Source: JBDSLU01 sp963844435
GTDB taxonomy: Bacteria > Acidobacteriota > Vicinamibacteria > Vicinamibacterales > Vicinamibacteraceae
Direction: 5' to 3'
NCBI GenBank assembly: GCA_963844435.1
Contig: CAWJOG010000002.1
Location: 417,761 to 481,760 of the forward strand
Length of the DNA stretch: 64,000 bases
Positions 45,491 through 55,447 of this stretch are shown here, in pieces (position 1 is the first letter of the stretch; every line of letters begins with the position of its first letter). A model generated the notes under the pieces. The model saw only the letters and a program-made list of their open reading frames with translations, was not told the DNA's origin and did no database searches. The position numbers and the translations under genes were made by a program.

Positions 45491-45513
45491 GTTTGTTTAA
45501 TCAAGATACAAAC
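45491..45513. promoter_or_regulatory. Candidate ROK operator (GTTTGT-N11-ACAAAC)
   Basis: A perfect 6-bp inverted repeat, GTTTGT at 45491-45496 and ACAAAC at 45508-45513, with an 11-nt AT-rich spacer. It resembles known XylR-type ROK operators, which contain GTTTGTT and AACAAAC arms. It lies between the divergent ROK and AraC genes. Confidence 0.55.
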
Positions 45514-45567
45514 AGACTAGTGTCGCGTACGGGGTATGGTGCGGGCTGCGCGCGATTGCGCGCCTCC

Positions 45568-46488
45568 ATGTCCGAGACCTCGAGCGCACCGGAGTGGTAT
45601 CGCCACGGTCGACTGGCCGCGGTCACGCATGCCATCCGCAGCGTCCCGCACGAGACCCGCGTGATCCCGGCGGGACCGGTGCACCTGATCAACGTCTCGC
45701 CGCCGGCCGGACAGGTGGTCGAGGCGCCGGTGCCCGAGTACGCGCTGAACCTGCTGCTCGACACGGCCCCCTTGCTGCGCGTCGGCTTCAACCGGCCGCC
45801 GCGCTGGCTGGCCGTGTCGCCCGGCGCGATGCTGTTCACGCCGCCGGACACGTCGTGCGAGTTCATCGGCGAGTCGTCCGCGCACGTCCTCGCCGTGTCG
45901 ATCCCGAAGTCGCACGTCGAGGCCGTCGCGCAGGACACCGGCACGCGCATCGATCTCCGCGAGGAAGCGGCGTTCCGCGATCCGCGGCTCGCGCAGCTGC
46001 TCGTGCGGCTGTGGCACGAGCTGTCCACCGACACGCCGGACCGGCGGCTGCTCGCGGATCACGTCATGCGGGCCGTGATCGATATGCTCGCGACCCGTAC
46101 CGGATCCGCCTCCCGGCTGTCGGCGCGCGCCGGCCGTGAGCGACTCACCCATCGCACGCTGCGCCGCCTGCGCGATTACGTCGAGCACAGCCTGGCCGAC
46201 GATCTCGATGTGACCGTCATGGCGCAGGTGGCGGGGGCGAGCCCCGCGCACTTCGCGCGTGCGTTCGCGGCGACGGTCGGCATGACGCCGTTCCGCTACG
46301 TGATGACGCGTCGCCTGGCCCGAGGCCGCGAGTTGCTCGAGCGGACACGCCGGCCGGCGAACGCCATCGCCATCGAGGTGGGCTTCAAGACGCCGAGCCA
46401 CTTCGCGTCCCGCTTCCGTCGCGAGTTCGGCGTGGCGCCGACCGAAATTCGCAGTTTCCGGACAATCAGGGCGAGCGCGGCGGGCTAG
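45568..46488 (+). CDS. AraC-family transcriptional regulator
   Basis: A 306-residue protein. The N-terminal part (about 20-190) is a cupin-like sensing region; the C-terminal part (about 205-300) is a double helix-turn-helix: LDVTVMAQVAGASPAHFARA and RPANAIAIEVGFKTPSHFAS, followed by FRREFGVAPTEIRSFR. ATG 45568 is used; no strong ribosome-binding site. It is divergent from the ROK operon and is followed after 9 nt by the amidohydrolase, which it may regulate. Confidence 0.92.
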   Translation: MSETSSAPEWYRHGRLAAVTHAIRSVPHETRVIPAGPVHLINVSPPAGQVVEAPVPEYALNLLLDTAPLLRVGFNRPPRWLAVSPGAMLFTPPDTSCEFIGESSAHVLAVSIPKSHVEAVAQDTGTRIDLREEAAFRDPRLAQLLVRLWHELSTDTPDRRLLADHVMRAVIDMLATRTGSASRLSARAGRERLTHRTLRRLRDYVEHSLADDLDVTVMAQVAGASPAHFARAFAATVGMTPFRYVMTRRLARGRELLERTRRPANAIAIEVGFKTPSHFASRFRREFGVAPTEIRSFRTIRASAAG

Positions 46489-46497
46489 CCTCGCGGC

Positions 46498-47500
46498 GTG
46501 GAACGCCGAACCTTCCTGCACACGCTGCTGGCCGGGACAACTGTCGCCGCGGGCCGGCCGCTGCTCGACCGCGCGACGAGCCTGTCCGCCGCGTCACCGC
46601 CCGGAGGCGCGCGGCGCGCGTCGGCCCAGGCCGCCGGACGCGGGCCGATCATCGACGTCCATATGCACGCCTATCCGGCGGACGCCGCCTTTCCCGATGC
46701 GCTGGTCAACCCGGCCACGGGCACGGCGACGACGCTGAAGAACGGCGCCGCCCACCTGCAGGCCTGCCTCGCCGAGATGAAGCGGCTGAACGTCGTGAAG
46801 GGCGTCGTCAGCGGCGGGGACGGCGATCGCCTCGCGGTGGCGTCGCATTGGCACGACACGGATCCCGATCGCTTCATCGCCGCCGCGGGCATCCGCGGCT
46901 CCGTCGACACGCCGCTGCCCGAGGTCGCCGTCCTGCGAACGGCCTTCCAGACCGGACGGCTGCGGGTTCTCGGCGAGATCACCGCGCAGTACGCCGGGCT
47001 CACCCTCGGCGACCGCAGCTACGATCCGTACCTCGGCGCTGGCCGAGGAGTTCGACGTCCCTGCTGCCGTCCACATGGGCGTCGGCCCGCCCGGAATCTC
47101 CTACGATCCGTGCTGTCACGGCTTCCGCGCGAGCCTCGGCAACCCCGCCGTGCTCGAGGAGGCGCTCAACCGCCACCCGAAGCTGCGGGTCAACGTGATG
47201 CACGGCGGCTGGCCGTACCTGCAGGAGACGATGGCGCTGCTGTTCATCTACCCCCAGGTCAACGTGGATCTGGGCGCCATCGACTGGGCGCTGCCCCGCG
47301 CCGAGTTTCATGCGTATCTCGGCGCGCTGATGCGCGCCGGGTTCGGCCGGCGCATCATGTTCGGCTCCGACCAGATGTACTGGCCCGAAGCCATCGGCAT
47401 GGCGGTCGATGCGATCGACGCGGCGCCGTTCCTCACGCCGGCGGACAGGCGCGACATCTTCTACGGAAATGCGGCGCGCTTCCTCCGGCTGGAACGGTAG
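46498..47500 (+). CDS. Exported amidohydrolase-2 family protein, frame broken near 47034
   Basis: GTG 46498 opens an RR-signal (MERRTFLHTLLAGTTVAAG). The domain starts at IIDVHMHAYP (first metal ligands); after DRSYDPYL the frame is lost. The next frame continues ALAEEFDVPAAVHMGVGPPG, VNVMHGGWPYLQE and RIMFGSDQMYWPEA, which provide the remaining ligands of PF04909. Removing one G from CTCGGCG gives about 333 residues. Such enzymes hydrolyse or decarboxylate cyclic compounds; the substrate is unknown. Probably co-transcribed with the AraC gene. Confidence 0.82.
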
Positions 47501-47507
47501 TGGCGGG

Positions 47508-48542
47508 TCAGAACGCGATCATCACCTTGATCGCTTCGCGCTCATCCATCGCGCGGTAGCCGTCCGGCACGCCGTCGATGCCGGTGACCTTGTCGAAGAC
47601 GCGGCCCGGTTCGATCCGGCCTTCGAGCACGTCAGGAAGCAGCTCCTCGATGTAGGCCCGCACCGGAGCCGGCCCGCCGGCGATCGTGACGTTGTTGTAG
47701 AACGTGGGCTTGGCGGCCGGCATCGACGCGTCCTGCGGCACGCCGACCCGGCCGACGGCGCCGCCCGGCCGGGCGATGCTCATCGCCGTGAGCGTCGACT
47801 GTTCCAGGCCGACGCACTCGAGGACGGAGTGGGCGCCAAGGCCCTTGGTCAGCTCGCGGACGCGCTCCACGGCGGCGTCGCCGCGCTCGCTGACGATGTC
47901 GGTCGCGCCGAACGCCCGCGCCAGCGCGATGCGATCCGCGTGGCGCCCCAGCAGGATGATCTGCTCGGCGCCGAGTCGTCGCGCCGCGATGACCCCGCAC
48001 AGTCCGACGGCGCCGTCGCCGACGACCGCTGCGCTCTTCCCTGGCCCGACCCTCGCCGCGAGCGCCGCGTGGTGGCCCGTCCCCATCACGTCGGAGAGCG
48101 TGAGCAGCGACGGCATCAGCGCGTGATCGCGGCCGACCGGGAGCACGACCAGCGTTCCGTCGGCCTGCGGGATGCGCACGGCCTCGCCCTGTCCGCCGTC
48201 GAGCTCGGTGCCGCCCCACCAGCCGCCGTGCAGGCATGACGTCTGCAGTCCCTGGCGGCAGAACACGCACGTCCCATCGGACCACGCAAACGGGGCGACG
48301 ACCAGGTCGCCGCGCTTCACCGTGCGGACGTCGGCCCCGACGGCCTCGACGAGCCCGATGAACTCGTGCCCCATCCGGTTGCCGACGTCGCTGCGCTCCA
48401 TCTTCTTGTACGGCCACAGGTCGCTGCCGCAGATGCAGGCGTGCGTGACGCGGACGAGCGCGTCCGTCGGCTCCACCAGGCGCGCGTCCGGGACCTTCTC
48501 GACGCGGACGTCACCCGCGGCATACATCACAGTGGCTTTCAT
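47508..48542 (-). CDS. Zinc-dependent medium-chain dehydrogenase
   Basis: A 344-residue MDR enzyme: catalytic zinc ligands CGSDLWPY and GHEF, a structural site reduced to two cysteines plus one (CVFCRQGLQTSC) near residue 91-102, and VVGDGAVGL as the nucleotide-binding loop near 168. The missing first structural cysteine (WSDGTCVFC) resembles zinc-type IMP-dehydrogenase-like alcohol dehydrogenases annotated as threonine dehydrogenase-like. The substrate cannot be read. ATG 48542 is 17 nt after the methyltransferase stop, so the two may be one transcript. Confidence 0.87.
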   Translation of the reverse strand: MKATVMYAAGDVRVEKVPDARLVEPTDALVRVTHACICGSDLWPYKKMERSDVGNRMGHEFIGLVEAVGADVRTVKRGDLVVAPFAWSDGTCVFCRQGLQTSCLHGGWWGGTELDGGQGEAVRIPQADGTLVVLPVGRDHALMPSLLTLSDVMGTGHHAALAARVGPGKSAAVVGDGAVGLCGVIAARRLGAEQIILLGRHADRIALARAFGATDIVSERGDAAVERVRELTKGLGAHSVLECVGLEQSTLTAMSIARPGGAVGRVGVPQDASMPAAKPTFYNNVTIAGGPAPVRAYIEELLPDVLEGRIEPGRVFDKVTGIDGVPDGYRAMDEREAIKVMIAF

Positions 48543-48559
48543 GTTCCTTGGCTCTCCGC

Positions 48560-49106
48560 CTACTTCACGACCCAGTAGAAGATCGACTTGCCGCTGACCT
48601 GCTCGATCCTGTCGGGCGGCCACTCGGATCCCATGCCGAAGCTGTGCGCCACGATCCGCGTGCCCGGCTTCAGTTCCTTCAGCTTGGGCATCAGCTTCAG
48701 GTTCATCTCGCGCAGCAGATACAGCGTGATCACCGTGGCGGGGCGAAGATCCGTTTCGAACAGATCCTGGTTCAGGAACCTGACCTTGTCGCCCACGCCG
48801 GCCCTGGCCGCGTTCTCGTTGGCTTCCTGGATCAAGTCGGGGTTGAGCTCGATGCCGACGCCGGCCGCGCCGAACGTCTGCGCCGCGGTGATCGGAATGC
48901 GTCCGTCGCCAGAGCCGAGGTCGTAGACGACGTCCGCCGCGGTGACGTCGGCCATCCGCAGCATCGCATCGACCACCTCCTGCGGCGTCGGGACGTACAT
49001 GACGTCCGGCGCGCGCAGGGCGCCGGGCTGCCTGCGCGAATGCCGGCACGGCCACGCAGACGAGGAGTGCGGTGAGGCGGCCAATCTCGACGCGCGCGAC
49101 TCCCAT
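48560..49106 (-). CDS. Exported class I SAM-dependent methyltransferase, frame broken near 49031
   Basis: ATG 49106 opens a signal peptide (RLTALLVCVAVPAFAQ); the frame is then lost and resumes at QPGALRAPDVMYVPTP. The core is a class I methyltransferase with VVYDLGSGDGRIPI (motif I), VGIELNPDLIQEANENA and VRFLNQDLFETDL, ending GKSIFYWVVK. This matches a group of short exported methyltransferases with a DOT1-like fold seen in several phyla. An exported SAM-dependent enzyme is puzzling, since SAM is cytoplasmic. Removing one G near 49031 gives 181 residues. Confidence 0.75.
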
Positions 49107-49693
49107 CACGTTGCCCAGACTACCGGCGCGGCGCGGCCGCGGTAGACGGAAAATCGCTTCGACCGCCGAGTCAGCGACCGGCGGGACGTGCCGATTGGAC
49201 GCGCGTTCCGCCTTCAGGCGGAACCATTCGTGCGCGGGTTCGGCGCCCGTCGTGCGCGAGCACGCCCTGGCGCACCGGACCGGTCAGCAGGGCCACCGTC
49301 CGGGCGGCGACGTGCGTCAGGATCCAGGCGGCGAGACGCGTCGCGCCAGCGCCGTCGGAGGAGGAGATACGGAAGCGCCGCCTTCCCGAGAAACCCGATG
49401 GCGCAGCACTGCACCGGCGAGGACCACCAGGCTCCCGACCACCACGCGGACGTTGTGAGAGGGTCATGCGGACACGATGAACGCGGTCGGGCGGAAAGTC
49501 CTTCGAAGGCGCGGGGATCTCTCGGATCTCGCGGGGCGGTCGACGGACATCTGATACGGGGCCGGCATGCACCCTGCAGCGTGAAGCCCTGAAACCGCGC
49601 CATCTGCAGCAGTGAGGCTCATTCGCGGGATCGCCGTCGCGTCGTGCGCCTCCGATGCGCCGGAGCCCCCCGGATATACGGAGGTCTGCGCAC
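49107..49693. other. 587-nt intergenic region without a convincing gene
   Basis: The divergent promoters of the methyltransferase and the glucose-dehydrogenase-like gene lie here. On the minus strand short open stretches resemble membrane helices (for example VRVVVGSLVVLAGAVL near 49430) and could be remnants of a small DUF2892-like protein, but no frame gives a complete gene. GGAGGT at 49680-49685 is the ribosome-binding site of the next gene. Confidence 0.5.
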
Positions 49694-50743
49694 ATGAAGG
49701 CCGTCACGGTTGAACCCCTCAGACCCGAAACCGCGCGCCTGGAAGACATCCCCGAGCCGGCCGCGAGCGACGGATCCGTGCTGGTCGAAGCCATCGCCGT
49801 GGGTGTCTGCGGGACCGACGTCGAGATCGTCGACGGGAAATACGGGTGGGCGCCGCCCGGCAAGACCCGCCTGGTGCTCGGGCACGAGTCGCTCGGCCGG
49901 GTCCTCGATCCGGGGCGGAGCGGCTCACTACGAGAGGGAGACCTCGTCGTCGGCATCGTCCGCCGTCCGGATCCCGTGCCCTGCCCCAACTGCGCGGTCG
50001 GTGAATGGGACATGTGCCGCAACGGCCAGTACACCGAGCGCGGCATCAAGCAGATCGACGGCTTCATGTCCGAGCGGTGGCGCATCGAGCCGGAGTACGC
50101 GATGAAGGTGGACCGCGCCCTCGGCCTGCTCGGCGTGCTCCTCGAGCCGACCACCGTCGTCACCAAGGCGTGGGAGCAGGTGCGCCTGGTCGGCGAGCGC
50201 GCGCACTGGGAGCCGCGAACCGTGCTCGTCACCGGCGCCGGTCCGATCGGGCTGCTGGCGGCCCTCGTCGGCACCCAGCGCGGGCTGGAGGTGCACGTCC
50301 TCGATCGCACCGAGTCGGGCCCCAAGCCCGACCTCGTGCGCGCGCTGGGCGCGACGTATCACACAGGCAGCGCCACCGGCGTCGGCTTCAATCCTGACGT
50401 GATCATCGAATGCACCGGCGTCGGCCAGGTGATCGTCGACTCGCTCCACGCAGTCGCACCCGGCGGCATCGTGTGCCTCACGGGCGTCGGCAGCGGCGGA
50501 CGCACCACAGGCCTCCCCACGGCGGACATCGCCGCGACGATGGTGCTGCAGAACAACGTGGTCGTCGGCAGCGTCAACGCGAACAAGCGGCACTGGTACA
50601 AGGCGGGGCAGGTGCTCGCGCTCGCAGACCCCGCGTGGCTCGCCCGGCTCATCACGCGGCGTGAGCCGCCCGAGGCGTTCATGCGAGCGCTGCAGCGGCA
50701 GCCGGACGACATCAAGGTGGTCATCGCGTTCTCGCACGCCTGA
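49694..50743 (+). CDS. Glucose 1-dehydrogenase-like MDR enzyme
   Basis: A 349-residue MDR protein of the archaeal-type glucose dehydrogenase group (Glu_dehyd_C). It has CGTDVEI (residues 38-44), GHESLGRV, the reduced structural site CPNCAVGEWDMC and the nucleotide-binding VTGAGPIGLLAALVG. The C-terminal part carries GSVNANKRHWYKA, typical of the group. It oxidises an aldose such as glucose or galactose with NAD(P). ATG 49694 has GGAGGT 8 nt upstream. Stand-alone gene followed by a perfect palindrome. Confidence 0.88.
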   Translation: MKAVTVEPLRPETARLEDIPEPAASDGSVLVEAIAVGVCGTDVEIVDGKYGWAPPGKTRLVLGHESLGRVLDPGRSGSLREGDLVVGIVRRPDPVPCPNCAVGEWDMCRNGQYTERGIKQIDGFMSERWRIEPEYAMKVDRALGLLGVLLEPTTVVTKAWEQVRLVGERAHWEPRTVLVTGAGPIGLLAALVGTQRGLEVHVLDRTESGPKPDLVRALGATYHTGSATGVGFNPDVIIECTGVGQVIVDSLHAVAPGGIVCLTGVGSGGRTTGLPTADIAATMVLQNNVVVGSVNANKRHWYKAGQVLALADPAWLARLITRREPPEAFMRALQRQPDDIKVVIAFSHA

Positions 50744-50769
50744 CCGGAGCGGCTCATGCAGCCCGGAGA

Positions 50770-50789
50770 GACTCCGGCCGGCCGGAGTC
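50770..50789. terminator. 20-bp perfect palindrome after the glucose dehydrogenase gene
   Basis: GACTCCGGCCGGCCGGAGTC reads identically on both strands and lies 27 nt after the stop at 50743. It could form a cruciform or stem in RNA and may end the transcript, though there is no T-run. Its outer arms match the ACTCCGG half of the repeats at 19.5 and 25.2 kb. Confidence 0.5.
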
Positions 50790-50995
50790 GGGTCGCGTGT
50801 CGTGCCTTCGGGCGGATGGCGTACGGCCCGTGATCAGCGCGTCTTGCGCCGCAGAGCGCGGCCGGTGGGTCTGGCACTTTTCGTGCTGTAGGGCTGGCTG
50901 TCACGGCCGCACCGTCGCGGCCGCCCGTCCGGTTGCGGCTCCTCGATCGAGGCTGACGCGCCCGGAGCGTGAACACTCCTTCCGGAGATCCTCAT

Positions 50996-52073
50996 GTGCT
51001 CGCACATTTCGTATCGACGCTGGGCGGGCTGCGCGCCGCCGCCCTCATGGTCTCGACGCTGGTGGTTGACGCGCAATCGCCCTCGAAGCCGCGGATCGTC
51101 ATCGTCGCGACCGGCGGCACCATTGCCGGCGCCGCCGAATCGACCACGGCGGCCGGCTACCAGTCGGGCGCCGTGGCCGTGGACGTGCTGATCAAGGCCG
51201 TGCCGCAGATGAAGGCCTTCGCCGACGTGCGCGGCGTGCAGGTCTCCTCCATCGGCAGCCAGGACATGAACGACGAGGTGTGGATAAAGCTCGCCGACCG
51301 AAGTCAACAAGCTGGCCGCCCAGGCGGACGTCGATGGCGTGGCAATCACGCACGGCACCGACACGATGGAAGAGACCGCCTACTTCCTGAACCTGGTCGT
51401 GAAGACCGACAAGCCGGTCGTGCTCACCGGGTCGATGCGGCCATCCACGTCGCTCAGCGCCGACGGGCCGCTGAACATCTACAACGCCGTCGGCGTCGCG
51501 TCCGATCCGAAGGCCAAGGGACGCGGGGTGCTGGTGGTCGCCAACGACGACATCCACGGCGCCCGGGCGATCACCAAGCGTCACACCACCGACGTGCAGA
51601 CCTTCGTCTCGACCGAAGCCGGCCTCATCGGCGTGTGCCTGTTCGACGATCGAACCTTCATCCGATCGCCCGCCCGCGCGCACACCAAGGCCACCCCGTT
51701 CACGGTGAAGGAAGGTCAGGCCCTTCCCAGGGTCGACGTGATCTACGCGCACGCGGGGATGTCTCCCGATCTCATCGACGCGGCGGTCGCGAACGGAGCC
51801 AAGGGGCTCGTCATCGCCGGGGTCGGCGACGGCAACCTGACGACGCCGGCGCTCGAGGCCGTCAAGCGCGCCATCGCCAAGGGCACCGTGGTCGTGCGGT
51901 CGTCGCGCGTCGGCGAAGGCAGCATCCGCCGCAACATCGAGGTCTCGGACGACAAGATCGGGACCGTCGCATCGATGGAGCTCAACCCGTCCAAGGCGCG
52001 CGTGCTGTTGAAGCTCGCCCTGACCCAGACATCCGACACCAAGAAGATCCAGGAATACTTCGACACGTTCTGA
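50996..52073 (+). CDS. Exported type II L-asparaginase, frame broken near 51298
   Basis: The first frame has a hydrophobic leader (about 5-28) and the catalytic IVIVATGGTIAG; the next frame continues EVNKLAAQADVDGVAITHGT, the second catalytic signature THGTDTMEETAYFL, and VVLTGSMRPSTSLSADGP. Removing one C in GACCGAAG near 51298 restores a 358-residue type II asparaginase. It hydrolyses asparagine to aspartate in the periplasm and so feeds the exchanger and decarboxylase that follow. GTG 50996 is chosen for frame; the better-placed ATG 50994 is out of frame. Confidence 0.87.
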
Positions 52074-52088
52074 TCGCGCGAGACGTCG

Positions 52089-53780
52089 ATGCTCCTCGCA
52101 CTCTGGACCTGGTTCGTCGAGACGCTGCGGGCCCATCCCGAGCTCACCGTGTTCCTGGCCCTGGGCATCGGGTTCGGGATCGGGCCGCGGAAGGTCGCTG
52201 GATTCGCCCTCGGGAGCGTGACGGCCACGCTCCTGGCCGGCGTCGTGATCGGCCAGTTGGGCATCACCGTCGACGGTCCCATCAAGAGCGCGTTCTTCCT
52301 GCTGTTCCTGTTCGCGGTCGGCTACGGGGTCGGGCCGCAGTTCTTCAGCGGCATCGGCAAGGAAGGCCCCAAGCAGATCGTCTTCTCGCTGATCGTGCTC
52401 GCCTTCTGCCTGCTCGTGCCCGTGGTCTGCGCCTGGATCGCCGGGCTGGACGTCGGCTACGCGGCCGGCCTGTATGCCGGGTCCCAGACCATCTCGGCGT
52501 CGATCGGCGTGGCGTCCGATCAGATCGCCCGCCTTGGTCTGACCGCCGCGGAGGCGAAGGCCCAATCGGATGCCGTCCCCATCGGGTACGCCGTCACCTA
52601 CATCTTCGGCACGATCGGCTCGGCCGTCCTGCTGGCGCAGCTCGGCCCGAAACTGATCGGCGTCGATCTGCCGGCCGCGTGTGCCGAGTACGAGCGGCAG
52701 ATGGGTGGCGTCGTGGGCTTCGAGGCCGGGGTCTTTTCGGCCTACCGCGCCATCGAGCTGCGTGCCTACGCGATCGACGCGGGGTCGCCCGTCATCGGCC
52801 GCCCGGTCCGCGAGCTCTTCCCGGATCTCCGCATCTTCGTCGAGCGAGTGCGTCGCGGCGACCGGCTGATCGAGGCTGACGGTGACACCGTCCTCCAGGC
52901 CGGCGACGTCGCTGCCATCTCCGGACCGCGTGAGGCCCTGATCGAGCGCGTGGAAGCGGTGGTCCGCGAGGTCGGCGACACCGGACTGCTGAACGTTCCC
53001 GTGACGGCCGTCGACGTCTTCGTCACGAACAAGGCGATCAACGGGAAGACGCTGCGCGGGCTGGCCGATCTTCCCTTCACGCGCGGCGTCTACCTGCGGC
53101 GGATCACCCGACACCTGGTGGAGATCCCCGTGCTTCCGGAAACGGAGATTCTGCGCGGGGACGTCCTGACGCTCGTCGGCAGCACCCGCCACATCAACGC
53201 GGCCGTCGGTGCGCTGGGCTATGCCGATCGTCCCCTCGAGGCGACGGATCTGATGACCGTCGGTGCCGGGATTACGGTCGGGGCCCTGGTCGGCGCCCTG
53301 AGCGTGAACTGGGGCGCCGTCCCGATCGGGCTGTCGACGTCGGGCGGCGCGCTGCTGGCCGGTCTCCTGCTGGGATACTTCCGGGCCATCCGTCCGACGT
53401 TCGGCCGCATTCCGCCGTCCGCGCTGTCGCTGATGAACACGCTCGGCCTCAACGTCTTCATCGCGATCGTCGGCATCAACGCCGGCCCCGGCTTCGTCGC
53501 CGGGCTGCAGCAGGTGGGCATCAGCCTCTTCATCTGGGGCATCGTGGCCACCTCGCTCCCGCTCGTCATCGCGATACTGCTCGGTCACTACGTGTTCAAG
53601 TTCCATCCCGCGATTCTCTTCGGCGCGTGCGCCGGCGTGCGGACGACGACCGCCGCGATGGGGATGATTCAGGACGCCGCGAAGAGCAACGTGCCCGCGA
53701 TCGGCTATGGCATGCCCTACGCCATCGGCAACACGCTGCTCACCATCTTCGGCATGGCGGTCGTGCTGCTCAACAGCTGA
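52089..53780 (+). CDS. aspT: Aspartate:alanine exchanger (AAE family)
   Basis: A 563-residue membrane protein with two membrane halves (about 10-185 and 390-560) around two cytoplasmic TrkA-C-like domains (about 205-290 and 300-380). Family patterns include FFLLFLFAVGYGVGPQFF, and FFSGIGKEG, with FLNAGP-like AIVGINAGPGFVAGLQQVG in the second half. AspT exchanges external aspartate for internal alanine. ATG 52089 lies 15 nt after the asparaginase stop. It is intact, unlike its paralogue at 55448. Confidence 0.92.
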   Translation: MLLALWTWFVETLRAHPELTVFLALGIGFGIGPRKVAGFALGSVTATLLAGVVIGQLGITVDGPIKSAFFLLFLFAVGYGVGPQFFSGIGKEGPKQIVFSLIVLAFCLLVPVVCAWIAGLDVGYAAGLYAGSQTISASIGVASDQIARLGLTAAEAKAQSDAVPIGYAVTYIFGTIGSAVLLAQLGPKLIGVDLPAACAEYERQMGGVVGFEAGVFSAYRAIELRAYAIDAGSPVIGRPVRELFPDLRIFVERVRRGDRLIEADGDTVLQAGDVAAISGPREALIERVEAVVREVGDTGLLNVPVTAVDVFVTNKAINGKTLRGLADLPFTRGVYLRRITRHLVEIPVLPETEILRGDVLTLVGSTRHINAAVGALGYADRPLEATDLMTVGAGITVGALVGALSVNWGAVPIGLSTSGGALLAGLLLGYFRAIRPTFGRIPPSALSLMNTLGLNVFIAIVGINAGPGFVAGLQQVGISLFIWGIVATSLPLVIAILLGHYVFKFHPAILFGACAGVRTTTAAMGMIQDAAKSNVPAIGYGMPYAIGNTLLTIFGMAVVLLNS

Positions 53781-53815
53781 TCCGCCAGGCCTCTGGGAAC
53801 GACAGGAGACGGACC

Positions 53816-55437
53816 ATGGATCCCGTGACGTTGCGCCAGTACGAGACGCTCAGCCCGTTCGAGATCAAGAACGACCTGGCGAAGATCGCCACGAAGACCG
53901 CGCACGCGTCGCAGGTCGCCTACCTGAACGCCGGGCGCGGGAACCCGAACTGGATCGCGACCGAGCCTCGCTCCGCGTTCTTCCTGCTCGGCCAGTTCGC
54001 CGTGACGGAGAGCCAGCGCACGATGGACCTGCCTGGCGGCCTGGGCGGCATGCCGAAGGCGCCCGGCGTCGCCGCGCGGCTGGCCGCCTGGCTCGCCGCC
54101 CACGCCGACATGCCCGGCGCCGCGTTCCTGCGCGACGTCATCCCGTGGGCGGTGGCGACAGTTCGACTTCCAGGCCGACGCGTTCGTGCACGAACTGGTC
54201 GACTCGATCATCGGCGACAACTACCCGGTCCCCGATCGGATGCTGGTCCACAACGAGAAGATCGTTCGCGAGTACCTGCAGTGGGCGATGTGCGGCGAGC
54301 CGCGCCCCGCAGGCACCTTCGAGCTGTATGCGGTCGAGGGCGGCACGGCGGCCATGTGCTACCTGTTCAAGTCGCTCAAGGCCAACCGGCTGCTCAACCC
54401 GGGCGACACGATTGCGCTGGCGACGCCGATCTTCACGCCCTACCTCGAGATGCCGCACCTGGAGGACTACAACCTCAAGACGGTCTTCGTGCCGGCGCCT
54501 CAGGAGAACCGCTGGCAGTTCACGGACGAGGGCCTGAAGGTGCTGCTCGATCCGAAGGTCAAGGCGTTCTTCGTCGTCAATCCGGGCAACCCCTACGCGG
54601 TGGCCCTGAGCAAGGAGTCGATCGCGAAGATCGGCGCCATCCTCGAGCGCCGTCCCGACCTGCTGCTCCTGACCGACGACGTCTACGGGACCTTCGTCGA
54701 CGGCTTCCGATCGCTCCTCGGGGCGTTTCCGAGGAACACGATCGGCGTCTACTCCTACAGCAAGTACTTCGGCTGCACGGGCTGGCGCCTGGGCGTCATC
54801 GCGCTGCACGAGCACAACATCTTCGACGAGAAGATTGCCGCGCACGACGAGACGATCCAGCAGGCGCTCGACAAGCGCTACACCGGCCTGACCCTGCAGC
54901 ACCCGCGCGCTGAAGTTCATCGATCGCATCGTCGCCGACAGCCGCGACGTCGCGCTCAATCACACCGCGGGTCTCTCGCTGCCGCAGCAGGTGATGATGG
55001 CGCTGTTCTCGCTGGCGGAGCTGCACGACGTCAAGAAGGTCTACCAGCAGGCGTGCATCGAGGTCGTGCGGAAACGCGTGCAGCAGACGATCGACGGCCT
55101 CGGCATCCACCTCGATCCCAACCCGCTGTTCGACTGGTACTACGGCCTCATCGACTTCGAGTTCTGGCTCCGCAAGTACGGCGGCGAGGACGTGGTCACC
55201 TGGGTGAAGGCCCACGTGCATCCGCTCGACATCGTGTTCCGCCTCGCGGAGGATCACGGGATCGTGCTCCTGAACGGCGGCGGCTTCGAGGCGCCGAACT
55301 GGTCGGTGCGCGTCTCGTTCGCCAACCTCGACGACGACGTGTACGACGACATCGGGCGCGCCGTCCGGGCCGTCGCGCGCAGCTACGTCATGGCCTTCCA
55401 GGCCTCACAGGCGGCTGCAACGCCTGCCGCACGGTAG
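53816..55437 (+). CDS. aspD: L-aspartate 4-decarboxylase, two frame breaks (54155, 54903)
   Basis: ATG 53816 (AGGAG upstream) opens a fold-type I PLP enzyme: PFEIKNDLAKIATKTAHASQ and LNAGRGNPNWIATEPR, then in the next frame DAFVHELVDSIIGDNYPVPD, VEGGTAAMCYLFKSLK, FVVNPGNPYAVALSKES and the PLP-lysine segment YSYSKYFGCTGWRLG, and in the third KFIDRIVADSRDVALNHTAG to the end. Corrected, it has about 539 residues, the normal length for aspartate 4-decarboxylase (aspartate to alanine plus CO2). The reaction consumes a proton and, with the exchanger, builds a proton gradient. Confidence 0.9.
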
Positions 55438-55447
55438 GCGGCCGCCC

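Noticed and set aside
49214..49603. Membrane-helix-like fragments in the 49.1-49.7 kb gap
   Set aside because: They lie in different frames without a start and could not be joined into a known family with confidence.
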